From Hydractinia symbiolongicarpus (Eukaryota > Cnidaria > Hydrozoa > Anthoathecata > Hydractiniidae), in assembly GCF_029227915.1 (NCBI RefSeq), contig NC_079888.1, positions 22,362,001-22,426,000 on the forward strand: 64,000 nt of DNA, written 5' to 3'. Under the pieces are notes generated by a model that saw nothing but the letters and a program-made list of their open reading frames with translations, made no database searches and was not told the DNA's origin. Positions 13,928 to 27,800 of the stretch are shown here, one piece after another; position 1 is the stretch's first letter, and each line of letters starts with the position of its first letter. The translations under genes and the position numbers were made by a program.

Positions 13928-16900
13928 AAAAATCGTTCGGGAAATGAGTTTACTCCCTGGGTACTTTCTTTGTATACTTTTGACTATACGGGCCGAGTCC
14001 GGGATTTACAGGAAGTCGCGGGTTTTCGTTTGCCGGCAATTAAACTTCTTTTATTCAGCGTCTCATCAAAAATGAAAACATTTTTAAAAACAACAAGTCT
14101 CATGGGCTTTAGTGGTGAAATAATAATTTAAAAAATCGTTCGGGAAATGAGTTTACACCCCGGGTACTTTCTTTGTATACTTTTTACTATACGGGCCAAG
14201 CCCGGGATTTACGGGAAATCGCGGGTTTTCGTTTGCCGGCGATTAAGCAACTTTCATTAAGCGTCTCATCAAAAATGAAAACATTTCTGAATACTACAAG
14301 TCTCATGCGTTTTAGTGGTGAAAATTAATTTAAAAAATCGTTCGGGAAATGAGTTTACTCCCTGGGTACTTTCTTTGTATACTTTTGACTATACGGGCCG
14401 AGTCCGGGATTTACGGGAAATCGCAGATTTTCGTTTGCCGGCAATTAAACTTCTTTTATTCAGCGTCTCATCAAAAATGAAAACATTTTTTAAAAAAATA
14501 AGTCTCATGGGCTTTAGTGGTGAAATAATAATTTAAAAAATCGTTCGGGAAATGAGTTTACACCCCGGGTACTTTCTTTGTGTACTTTTGACTATACGGG
14601 CCGAGTCCGGGATTTACGGGAAATCGCAGGTTTTCGTTTGTCGGCGATTAAACTTCTTTTATTCAGCGTCTCATCAAAAATGAAAACATTTTTGAAAACT
14701 ACAAGTCTCATGCGTTTTAGTGGTGAAAAAATAATATAAAACATCGTTCGGGAAATAAGTTTACTCCCTGGGTACTTTCTTTGTATACTTTTGACTATAC
14801 GGGCTGAGTCCGGGATTTATGGGAAGTCGCGTGTTTTCGTTTGCCGGCGATTAAACTTCTTTTATTCAGCGTCTCATCAAAAATGAAAATATCTTTAAAT
14901 ACTACAAGTCTCATGCGTTTTAGTGGTGAAAAAATAATTTAAAAAATCGTTTGGGAAGTGAGTTTACTCCCTGGGTACTTTCTTTGTATACTTTTGACAA
15001 TGCGTGCCGATTTCAGGGTTTACGGGAAATGGCGGGTTTTCGTTTGCCGGCGATTAAACTTCTTTTATTCAGCGTCTCATCAAAAATGAAAACATCTTTG
15101 AAAACTACAAGTCTCAAGCGTTTTAGTGGTGAAAAGATAATTTAAAAAATCGTTTTGGAAATGAGTTTACTCACAGGGTACTTTCTTTCTATACATTCGA
15201 CTATACGGGCCAAGCCCGGGATTTACGGGAAATCGCGGGTTTTCGTTTGCCGGCGATTAAACCACTTTTATTAGGCGTCTCATCAAAAATGAAAACATTT
15301 CTGAAAACTACAAGTCTCATGCGTTTTAGTGGTGAAAATTAATTTAAAAAATCGTTCGGGAAATGAGTTTACACCCTGGGTACTTTCTTTGTATACTTTT
15401 GACTATACGGGCCGACTCGGGATTTACGGGAAATCGCAGGTTTTCGTTTGCCGGCGATTAAACTTCTTTTATTCAGCGTCTCATCAAAAATGAAAACATT
15501 TTTGAAAACTACAAGTCTCATGCGTTTTAGTGTTGAAAAAATAAATTAAAAAATCGTTCTGGAAATGAGTTTACTCACAGGGTACTTTCTTTGTATACAT
15601 TCGACTATACGGGCCAAGCCCGGGATTTACGGGAAATCGCGGGTTTTCGTTTGCCGGCGATTAAACCTCTTTCATTAAGCGTCTCATCAAAAATGAAAAC
15701 ATTTTTGAAAACTACAAGTCTCATGCGTTTTAGTCGTGAAAGAAAAATTTAAAAAATCGTTTTGGAAATAAGTTTACTCCCTGGGTACTTTCTTTGTATA
15801 CATTCGAGTATACGGACCAAGACCGGGATTTACGGAAAATCTCGGGTTTTCGTTTGCCGGCGATTAAACCACTTTTATTAAGCGTCTCATCAAAAATGAA
15901 AACATTTCTGAAAACTACAAGTCTCATGCGTTTTAGTGGTGAAAAAATAATTTAAAAATTCGTTCGGGAAATGAGTTTACTCACAGGGTACTTTCTTTGT
16001 ATACATTCGACTATACGGGCCAAGCCCGGGATTTACGGGAAATCGCGGGTTTTCGTTTGCCGGCGATTAAGCAACTTTCATTAAGCGTCTCATCAAAAAT
16101 GAAAACATTTCTGAAAACTACAAGTCTCATGCGTTTTAGTGGTGAAAATTAATTTAAAAAATCGTTCGGGAAATGAGTTTACTCCCTGGGTACTTTCTTT
16201 GTATACTTTTGACTATACGGGCCGAGTCCGGGATTTACAGGAAGTCGCGGGTTTTCGTTTGCCGGCAATTAAACTTCTTTTATTCAGCGTCTCATCAAAA
16301 ATGAAAACATTTTTAAAAACAACAAGTCTCATGGGCTTTAGTGGTGAAATAATAATTTAAAAAATCGTTCGGGAAATGAGTTTACACCCCGGGTACTTTC
16401 TTTGTATACTTTTTACTATACGGGCCGAGTCCGGGATTTACGGGAAATCGCAGGTTTTCGTTTGCCGGCGATTAAACTTCTTTTATTCAGCGTCTCATCA
16501 AAAATGAAAACATTTTTGAAAACTACAAGTCTCATGCGTTTTAGTGGTGAAAATTAATTTAAAAAATCGTTCGGGAAATGAGTTTACTCCCTGGGTACTT
16601 TCTTTGTATACTTTTGACTATACGGGCCGAGTCCGGGATTTACAGGAAGTCGCGGGTTTTCGTTTGCCGGCAATTAAACTTCTTTTATTCAGCGTCTCAT
16701 CAAAAATGAAAACATTTTTAAAAACAACAAGTCTCATGGGCTTTAGTGGTGAAATAATAATTTAAAAAATCGTTCGGGAAATGAGTTTACACCCCGGGTA
16801 CTTTCTTTGTATACTTTTTACTATACGGGCCGAGTCCGGGATTTACGGGAAATCGCAGGTTTTCGTTTGCCGGCGATTAAACTTCTTTTATTCAGAGTCT

Positions 16901-19900
16901 CATCAAAAATGAAAATATCTTTAAATACTACAAGTCTCATGCGTTTTAGTGGTGAAAAAATAATTTAAAAAATCGTTCGGGAAGTGAGTTTACTCCCTGG
17001 GTACTTTCTTTGTATACTTTTGACTATGCGGGCCGATTTCGGGGTTTACGGGAAATGGCGGGTTTTCGTTTGCCGGCGATTAAACTTCTTTTATTCAGCG
17101 TCTCATCAAAAATGAAAACATCTTTGAAAACTACAAGTCTCAAGCGTTTTAGTGGTGAAAAGATAATTTAAAAAATCGTTTTGGAAATGAGTTTACTCAC
17201 AGGGTACTTTCTTTGTATACATTCGACTATACGGGCCAAGCCCGGGATTTACGGGAAATCGCGGGTTTTCGTTTGCCGGCGATTAAACAACTTTCATTAA
17301 TCGTCTCATCAAAAATGAAAACATTTCTGAAAACTACAAGTCTCATGCGTTTTAGTGGTGAAAATTAATTTAAAAAATCGTTCGGAAAATGAGTTTACAC
17401 CCTCGGTACTTTCTTTGTATACTTTTGACTATACGGGCCGACTTGGGATTTACGGGAAATCGCAGGTTTTCGTTTGCCTGCGATGAAACTTCTTTTATTC
17501 AGCGTCTCATCAAAAATGAAAACATTTTTGAAAACTACAAGTCTCATGCGTTTTAGTGTTGAAAAAATAAATTAAAAAATCGTTCTGGAAATGAGTTTAC
17601 TCACAGGGTACTTTCTTTCTATACATTCGACTATACGGGCCAAGCCCGGGATTTACGGGAAATCGCGGGTTTTCGTTTGCCGGCGATTAAACCACTTTTA
17701 TTAGGCGTCTCATCAAAAATGAAAACATTTCTGAAAACTACAAGTCTCATGCGTTTTAGTGGTGAAAATTAATTTAAAAAATCGTTCGGGAAATGAGTTT
17801 ACACCCTGGGTACTTTCTTTGTATACTTTTGACTATACGGGCCGACTCGGGATTTACGGGAAATCGCAGGTTTTCGTTTGCCGGCGATTAAACTTCTTTT
17901 ATTCAGCGTCTCATCAAAAATGAAAACATTTTTGAAAACTACAAGTCTCATGCGTTTTAGTGTTGAAAAAATAAATTAAAAAATCGTTCTGGAAATGAGT
18001 TTACTCACAGGGTACTTTCTTTGTATACATTCGACTATACGGGCCAAGCCCGGGATTTACGGGAAATCGCGGGTTTTCGTTTGCCGGCGATTAAACCTCT
18101 TTCAATAAGCGTCTCATCAAAAATGAAAACATTTTTGAAAACTACAAGTCTCATGCGTTTTAGTGGTGAAAATTAATTTAAAAAATCGTTCGGGAAATGA
18201 GTTTAATCCCTGGGTACTTTCTTTGTATACTTTTGACTATACGGGCCGAGTCCGGGATTTACAGGAAGTCGCGGGTTTTCGTTTGCCGGCAATTAAACTT
18301 CTTTTATTCAGCGTCTCATCAAAAATGAAAACATTTTTAAAAAAAATAAGTCTCATGGGCTTTAGTGGTGAAATAATAATTTAAAAAATCGTTCGGGAAA
18401 TGAGTTTACACCCCGGGTACTTTCTTTGTGTACTTTTGACTATACGGGCCGAGTCCGGGATTTACGGGAAATCGCAGGTTTTCGTTTGTCGGCGATTAAA
18501 CTTCTTTTATTCAGCGTCTCATCAAAAATGAAAACATTTTTGAAAACTACAAGTCTCATGCGTTTTAGTGGTGAAAAAATAATATAAAACATCGTTCGGG
18601 AAATAAGTTTACTCCCTGGGTACTTTCTTTGTATACTTTTGACTATACGGGCTGAGTCCGGGATTTATGGGAAGTCGCGTGTTTTCGTTTGCCGGCGATT
18701 AAACTTCTTTTATTCAGCGTCTCATCAAAAATGAAAATATCTTTAAATACTACAAGTCTCATGCGTTTTAGTGGTGAAAAAATAATTTAAAAAATCGTTT
18801 GGGAAGTGAGTTTACTCCCTGGGTACTTTCTTTGTATACTTTTGACAATGCGTGCCGATTTCAGGGTTTACGGGAAATGGCGGGTTTTCGTTTGCCGGCG
18901 ATTAAACTTCTTTTATTCAGCGTCTCATCAAAAATGAAAACATCTTTGAAAACTACAAGTCTCAAGCGTTTTAGTGGTGAAAAGATAATTTAAAAAATCG
19001 TTTTGGAAATGAGTTTACTCACAGGGTACTTTCTTTCTATACATTCGACTATACGGGCCAAGGCCGGGATTTACGGGAAATCGCGGGTTTTCGTTTGCCG
19101 GCGATTAAACCACTTTTATTAGGCGTCTCATCAAAAATGAAAACATTTCTGAAAACTACAAGTCTCATGCGTTTTAGTGGTGAAAATTAATTTAAAAAAT
19201 CGTTCGGGAAATGAGTTTACACCCTGGGTACTTTCTTTGTATACTTTTGACTATACGGGCCGACTCGGGATTTACGGGAAATCGCAGGTTTTCGTTTGCC
19301 GGCGATTAAACTTCTTTTATTCAGCGTCTCATCAAAAATGAAAACATTTTTGAAAACTACAAGTCTCATGCGTTTTAGTGTTGAAAAAATAAATTAAAAA
19401 ATCGTTCTGGAAATGAGTTTACTCACAGGGTACTTTCTTTGTATACATTCGACTATACGGGCCAAGCCCGGGATTTACGGGAAATCGCAGGTTTTCGTTT
19501 GCCGGCGATTAAACCTCTTTCATTAAGCGTCTCATCAAAAATGAAAACATTTTTGAAAACTACAAGTCTCATGCGTTTTAGTCGTGAAAGAAAAATTTAA
19601 AAAATCGTTTTGGAAATAAGTTTACTCCCTGGGTACTTTCTTTGTATACATTCGAGTATACGGACCAAGACCGGGATTTACGGAAAATCTCGGGTTTTCG
19701 TTTGCCGGCGATTAAACCACTTTTATTAAGCGTCTCATCAAAAATGAAAACATTTCTGAAAACTACAAGTCTCATGCGTTTTAGTGGTGAAAAAATAATT
19801 TAAAAATTCGTTCGGGAAATGAGTTTACTCACAGGGTACTTTCTTTGTATACATTCGACTATACGGGCCAAGCCCGGGATTTACGGGAAATCGCGGGTTT

Positions 19901-21806
19901 TCGTTTGCCGGCGATTAAGCAACTTTCATTAAGCGTCTCATCAAAATTGAAAACATTTCTGAAAACTACAAGTCTCATGCGTTTTAGTGGTGAAAATTAA
20001 TTTAAAAAATCGTTCGGGAAATGAGTTTACTCCCTGGGTACTTTCTTTGTATACTTTTGACTATACGGGCCGAGTCCGGGATTTACAGGAAGTCGCGGGT
20101 TTTCGTTTGCCGGCAATTAAACTTCTTTTATTCAGCGTCTCATCAAAAATGAAAACATTTTTAAAAACAACAAGTCTCATGGGCTTTAGTGGTGAAATAA
20201 TAATTTAAAAAATCGTTCGGGAAATGAGTTTACACCCCGGGTACTTTCTTTGTATACTTTTTACTATACGGGCCAAGCCCGGGATTTACGGGAAATCGCG
20301 GGTTTTCGTTTGCCGGCGATTAAGCAACTTTCATTAAGCGTCTCATCAAAAATGAAAACATTTCTGAATACTACAAGTCTCATGCGTTTTAGTGGTGAAA
20401 ATTAATTTAAAAAATCGTTCGGGAAATGAGTTTACTCCCTGGGTACTTTCTTTGTATACTTTTGACTATACGGGCCGAGTCTGGGATTTACGGGAAATCG
20501 CAGATTTTCGTTTGCCGGCAATTAAACTTCTTTTATTCAGCGTCTCATCAAAAATGAAAACATTTTTAAAAAAAATAAGTCTCATGGGCTTTAGTGGTGA
20601 AATAATAATTTAAAAAATCGTTCGGGAAATGAGTTTACACCCCGGGTACTTTCTTTGTGTACTTTTGACTATACGGGCCGAGTCCGGGATTTACGGGAAA
20701 TCGCAGGTTTTCGTTTGTCGGCGATTAAACTTCTTTTATTCAGCGTCTCATCAAAAATGAAAACATTTTTGAAAACTACAAGTCTCATGCGTTTTAGTGG
20801 TGAAAAAATAATATAAAACATCGTTCGGGAAATAAGTTTACTCCCTGGGTACTTTCTTTGTATACTTTTGACTATACGGGCTGAGTCCGGGATTTATGGG
20901 AAGTTGCGTGTTTTCGTTTGCCGGCGATTAAACTTCTTTTATTCAGCGTCTCATCAAAAATGAAAATATCTTTAAATACTACAAGTCTCATGCGTTTTAG
21001 TGGTGAAAAAATAATTTAAAAAATCGTTTGGGAAGTGAGTTTACTCCCTGGGTACTTTCTTTGTATACTTTTGACAATGCGTGCCGATTTCAGGGTTTAC
21101 GGGAAATGGCGGGTTTTCGTTTGCCGGCGATTAAACTTCTTTTATTCAGCGTCTCATCAAAAATGAAAACATCTTTGAAAACTACAAGTCTCAAGCGTTT
21201 TAGTGGTGAAAAGATAATTTAAAAAATCGTTTTGGAAATGAGTTTACTCACAGGGTACTTTCTTTCTATACATTCGACTATACGGGCCAAGCCCGGGATT
21301 TACGGGAAATCGCGGGTTTTCGTTTGCCGGCGATTAAACCACTTTTATTAGGCGTCTCATCAAAAATGAAAACATTTCTGAAAACTACAAGTCTCATGCG
21401 TTTTAGTGGTGAAAATTAATTTAAAAAATCGTTCGGGAAATGAGTTTACACCGTGGGTACTTTCTTTGTATACTTTTGACTATACGGGCCGACTCGGGAT
21501 TTACGGGAAATCGCAGGTTTTCGTTTGCCGGCGATTAAACTTCTTTTATTCAGCGTCTCATCAAAAATGAAAATATTTTTGAAAACTACAAGTCTCATGC
21601 GTTTTAGTGTTGAAAAAATAAATTAAAAAATCGTTCTGGAAATGAGTTTACTCACAGGGTACTTTCTTTGTATACATTCGACTATACGGGCCAAGCCCGG
21701 GATTTACGGGAAATCGCGGGTTTTCGTATGCCGGCGATTAAACCTCTTTCATTAAGCGTCTCATCAAAAATGAAAACATTTTTGAAAACTACAAGTCTCA
21801 TGCGTT

Positions 21807-24800
21807 TTAGTCGTGAAAGAAAAATTTAAAAAATCGTTTTGGAAATAAGTTTACTCCCTGGGTACTTTCTTTGTATACATTCGAGTATACGGACCAAGAC
21901 CGGGATTTACGGAAAATCTCGGGTTTTCGTTTGCCGGCGATTAAACCACTTTTATTAAGCGTCTCATCAAAAATGAAAACATTTCTGAAAACTACAAGTC
22001 TCATGCGTTTTAGTGGTGAAAAAATAATTTAAAAATTCGTTCGGGAAATGAGTTTACTCACAGGGTACTTTCTTTGTATACATTCGACTATACGGGCCAA
22101 GCCCGGGATTTACGGGAAATCGCGGGTTTTCGTTTGCCGGCGATTAAGCAACTTTCATTAAGCGTCTCATCAAAAATGAAAACATTTCTGAAAACTACAA
22201 ATCTCATGCGTTTTAGTGGTGAAAATTAATTTAAAAAATCGTTCGGGAAATGAGTTTACTCCCTGGGTACTTTCTTTGTATACTTTTGACTATACGGGCC
22301 GAGTCCGGGATTTACAGGAAGTCGCGGGTTTTCGTTTGCCGGCAATTAAACTTCTTTTATTCAGCGTCTCATCAAAAATGAAAACATTTTTAAAAACAAC
22401 AAGTCTCATGGGCTTTAGTGGTGAAATAATAATTTAAAAAATCGTTCGGGAAATGAGTTTACACCCCGGGTACTTTCTTTGTATACTTTTTACTATACGG
22501 GCCGAGTCCGGGATTTACGGGAAATCGCAGGTTTTCGTTTGCCGGCGATTAAACTTCTTTTATTCAGCGTCTCATCAAAAATGAAAACATTTTTGAAAAC
22601 TACAAGTCTCATGCGTTTTAGTGGTGAAAATTAATTTAAAAAATCGTTCGGGAAATGAGTTTACTCCCTGGGTACTTTCTTTGTATACTTTTGACTATAC
22701 GGGCCGAGTCCGGGATTTACAGGAAGTCGCGGGTTTTCGTTTGCCGGCAATTAAACTTCTTTTATTCAGCGTCTCATCAAAAATGAAAACATTTTTAAAA
22801 ACAACAAGTCTTATGGGCTTTAGTGGTGAAATAATAATTTAAAAAATCGTTCGGGAAATGAGTTTACACCCCGGGTACTTTCTTTGTATACTTTTTACTA
22901 TACGGGCCGAGTCCGGGATTTACGGGAAATCGCAGGTTTTCGTTTGCCGGCGATTAAACTTCTTTTATTCAGAGTCTCATCAAAAATGAAAATATCTTTA
23001 AATACTACAAGTCTCATGCGTTTTAGTGGTGAAAAAATAATTTAAAAAATCGTTCGGGAAGTGAGTTTACTCCCTGGGTACTTTCTTTGTATACTTTTGA
23101 CTATGCGGGCCGATTTCGGGGTTTAGGGGAAATGGCGGGTTTTCGTTTGCCGGCGATTAAACGTCTTTTATTCAGCGTCTCATCAAAAATGAAAACATCT
23201 TTGAAAACTACAAGTCTCAAGCGTTTTAGTGGTGAAAAGATAATTTAAAAAATCGTTTTGGAAATGAGTTTACTCACAGGGTACTTTCTTTGTATACATT
23301 CGACTATACGGGCCAAGCCCGGGATTTACGGGAAATCGCGGGTTTTCGTTTGCCGGCGATTAAACAACTTTCATTAAGCGTCTCATCAAAAATGAAAACA
23401 TTTCTGAAAACTACAAATCTCATGCGTTTTAGTGGTGAAAATTAATTTAAAAAATCGTTCGGAAAATGAGTTTACACCCTCGGTACTTTCTTTGTATACT
23501 TTTGACTATACGGGCCGACTTGGGATTTACGGGAAATCGCAGGTTTTCGTTTGCCTGCGATGAAACTTCTTTTATTCAGCGTCTCATCAAAAATGAAAAC
23601 ATTTTTGAAAACTACAAGTCTCATGCGTTTTAGTGTTGAAAAAATAAATTAAAAAATCGTTCTGGAAATGAGTTTACTCACAGGGTACTTTCTTTCTATA
23701 CATTCAACTATACGGGCCAAGCCCGGGATTTACGGGAAATCGCGGGTTTTCGTTTGCCGGCGATTAAACCACTTTTATTAGGCGTCTCATCAAAAATGAA
23801 AACATTTCTGAAAACTACAAGTCTCATGCGTTTTAGTGGTGAAAATTAATTTAAAAAATCGTTCGGGAAATGAGTTTACACCCTGGGTACTTTCTTTGTA
23901 TACTTTTGACTATACGGGCCGACTCGGGATTTACGGGAAATCGCAGGTTTTCGTTTGCCGGCGATTAAACTTCTTTTATTCAGCGTCTCATCAAAAATGA
24001 AAACATTTTTGAAAACTACAAGTCTCATGCGTTTTAGTGTTGAAAAAATAAATTAAAAAATCGTTCTGGAAATGAGTTTACTCACAGGGTACTTTCTTTG
24101 TATACATTCGACTATACGGGCCAAGCCCGGGATTTACGGGAAATCGCGGGTTTTCGTTTGCCGGCGATTAAACCTCTTTCAATAAGCGTCTCATCAAAAA
24201 TGAAAACATTTTTGAAAACTACAAGTCTCATGCGTTTTAGTGGTGAAAATTAATTTAAAAAATCGTTCGGGAAATGAGTTTAATCCCTGGGTACTTTCTT
24301 TGTATACTTTTGACTATACGGGCCGAGTCCGGGATTTACAGGAAGTCGCGGGTTTTCGTTTGCCGGCAATTAAACTTCTTTTATTCAGCGTCTCATCAAA
24401 AATGAAAACATTTTTAAAAACAACAAGTCTCATGGGCTTTAGTGGTGAAATAATAATTTAAAAAATCGTTCGGGAAATGAGTTTACACCCCGGGTACTTT
24501 CTTTGTATACTTTTTACTATACGGGCCGAGTCCGGGATTGACGGGAAATCGCATGTTTTCGTTTGCCGGCGATTAAACTTCTTTTATTCAGCGTCTCATC
24601 AAAAATGAAAACATTTTTGAAAACTACAAGTCTCATGCGTTTTAGTGGTGAAAAAATAATTTAAAACATCGTTCGGGAAATGAGTTTACTCCCTGGGTAC
24701 TTTCTTTGTATACTTTTGACTAAACGGGCTGATTCCGGGATTTATGGGAAGTCGCGGGTTTTCGTTTGCCGGCGATTAAACTTCTTTTATTCAGAGTCTC

Positions 24801-27800
24801 ATCAAAAATGAAAATATCTTTAAATACTACAAGTCTCATGCGTTTTAGTGGTGAAAAAATAATTTAAAAAATCGTTCGGGAAGTGAGTTTACTCCCTGGG
24901 TACTTTCTTTGTATACTTTTGACTATGCGGGCCGATTTCGGGGTTTACGGGAAATGGCGGGTTTTCGTTTGCCGGCGATTAAACTTCTTTTATTCAGCGT
25001 CTCATCAAAAATGAAAACATCTTTAAAAACTACAAGTCTCAAGCGTTTTAGTGGTGAAAAGATAATTTAAAAAATCGTTTTGGAAATGAGTTTACTCACA
25101 GGGTACTTTCTTTGTATACATTCGACTATACGGGCCAAGCCCGGGATTTACGGGAAATCGCGGGTTTTCGTTTGCCGGCGATTAAACCACTTTTATTAGG
25201 CGTCTCATCAAAAATGAAAACATTTCTGAAAACTACAAGTCTCATGCGTTTTAGTGGTGAAAAAATAATTTAAAAATTCGTTCGGGAAATGAGTTTACTC
25301 ACAGGGTACTTTCTTTGTATACATTCAACTATACGGGCCAAGCCCGGGATTTACGGGAAATCGCGGGTTTTCGTTTGCCGGCGATTAAACAACTTTCATT
25401 AAGCGTCTCATCAAAAATGAAAACATTTCTGAAAACTACAGGTCTCATGCGTTTTAGTGGTGAAAATTAATTTAAAAAATCGTTCGGGAAATGAGTTTAC
25501 ACCCTCGGTACTTTCTTTGTATACTTTTGACTATACGGGCCGACTCGGGATTTACGGGAAATCGCAGGTTTTCGTTTGCCTGCGATGAAACTTCTTTTAT
25601 TCAGCGTCTCATCAAAAATGAAAACATTTTTGAAAACTACAAGTCTCATGCGTTTTAGTGTTGAAAAAATAAATTAAAAAATCGTTCTGGAAATGAGTTT
25701 ACTCACAGGGTACTTTCTTTCTATACATTCGACTATACGGGCCAAGCCCGGGATTTACGGGAAATCGCGGGTTTTCGTTTGCCGGCGATTAAACCACTTT
25801 TATTAGGCGTCTCATCAAAAATGAAAACATTTCTGAAAACTACAAGTCTCATGCGTTTTAGTGTTGAAAAAATAAATTAAAAAATCGTTCTGGAAATGAG
25901 TTTACTCACAGGGTACTTTCTTTGTATACATTCGACTATACGGGCCAAGCCCGGGATTTACGGGAAATCGCGGGTTTTCGTTTGCCGGCGATTAAACCTC
26001 TTTCATTAAGCGTCTCATCAAAAATGAAAACATTTTTGAAAACTACAAGTCTCATGCGTTTTAGTCGTGAAAGAAAAATTTAAAAAATCGTTTTGGAAAT
26101 AAGTTTACTCCCTGGGTACTTTCTTTGTATACATTCGAGTATACGGACCAAGACCGGGATTTACGGAAAATCTCGGGTTTTCGTTTGCCGGCGATTAAAC
26201 CACTTTTATTAAGCGTCTCATCAAAAATGAAAACATTTCTGAAAACTACAAGTCTCATGCGTTTTAGTGGTGAAAAAATAATTTAAAAATTCGTTCGGGA
26301 AATGAGTTTACTCACAGGGTACTTTCTTTGTATACATTCGACTATACGGGCCAAGCCCGGGATTTACGGGAAATCGCGGGTTTTCGTTTGCCGGCGATTA
26401 AGCAACTTTCATTAAGCGTCTCATCAAAAATGAAAACATTTCTGAAAACTACAAGTCTCATGCGTTTTAGTGGTGAAAATTAATTTAAAAAATCGTTCGG
26501 GAAATGAGTTTACTCCCTGGGTACTTTCTTTGTATACTTTTGATTATAAGGGCCGAGTCCGGGATTTACAGGAAGTCGCGGGTTTTCGTTTGCCGGCAAT
26601 TAAACTTCTTTTATTCAGCGTCTCATCAAAAATGAAAACATTTTTAAAAACAACAAGTCTCATGGGCTTTAGTGGTGAAATAATAATTTAAAAAATCGTT
26701 CGGGAAATGAGTTTACACCCCGGGTACTTTCTTTGTATACTTTTTACTATACGGGCCGAGTCCGGGATTTACGGGAAATCGCAGGTTTTCGTTTGCCGGC
26801 GATTAAACTTCTTTTATTCAGCGTCTCATCAAAAATGAAAACATTTTTGAAAACTACAAGTCTCATGCGTTTTAGTGGTGAAAATTAATTTAAAAAATCG
26901 TTCGGGAAATGAGTTTACTCCCTGGGTACTTTCTTTGTATACTTTTGACTATACGGGCCGAGTCCGGGATTTACAGGAAGTCGCGGGTTTTCGTTTGCCG
27001 GCAATTAAACTTCTTTTATTCAGCGTCTCATCAAAAATGAAAACATTTTTAAAAACAACAAGTCTCATGGGCTTTAGTGGTGAAATAATAATTTAAAAAA
27101 TCGTTCGGGAAATGAGTTTACACCCCGGGTACTTTCTTTGTATACTTTTTACTATACGGGCCGAGTCCGGGATTTACGGGAAATCGCAGGTTTTCGTTTG
27201 CCGGCGATTAAACTTCTTTTATTCAGAGTCTCATCAAAAATGAAAATATCTTTAAATACTACAAGTCTCATGCGTTTTAGTGGTGAAAAAATAATTTAAA
27301 AAATCGTTCGGGAAGTGAGTTTACTCCCTGGGTACTTTCTTTGTATACTTTTGACTATGCGGGCCGATTTCGGGGTTTACGGGAAATGGCGGGTTTTCGT
27401 TTGCCGGCGATTAAACTTCTTTTATTCAGCGTCTCATCAAAAATGAAAACATCTTTGAAAACTACAAGTCTCAAGCGTTTTAGTGGTGAAAAGATAATTT
27501 AAAAAATCGTTTTGGAAATGAGTTTACTCACAGGGTACTTTCTTTGTATACATTCGACTATACGGGCCAAGCCCGGGATTTACGGGAAATCGCGGGTTTT
27601 CGTTTGCCGGCGATTAAACAACTTTCATTAGGCGTCTCATCAAAAATGAAAACATTTCTGAAAACTACAAGTCTCATGCGTTTTAGTGGTGAAAATTAAT
27701 TTAAAAAATCGTTCGGAAAATGAGTTTACACCCTCGGTACTTTCTTTGTATACTTTTGACTATACGGGCCGACTTGGGATTTACGGGAAATCGCAGGTTT

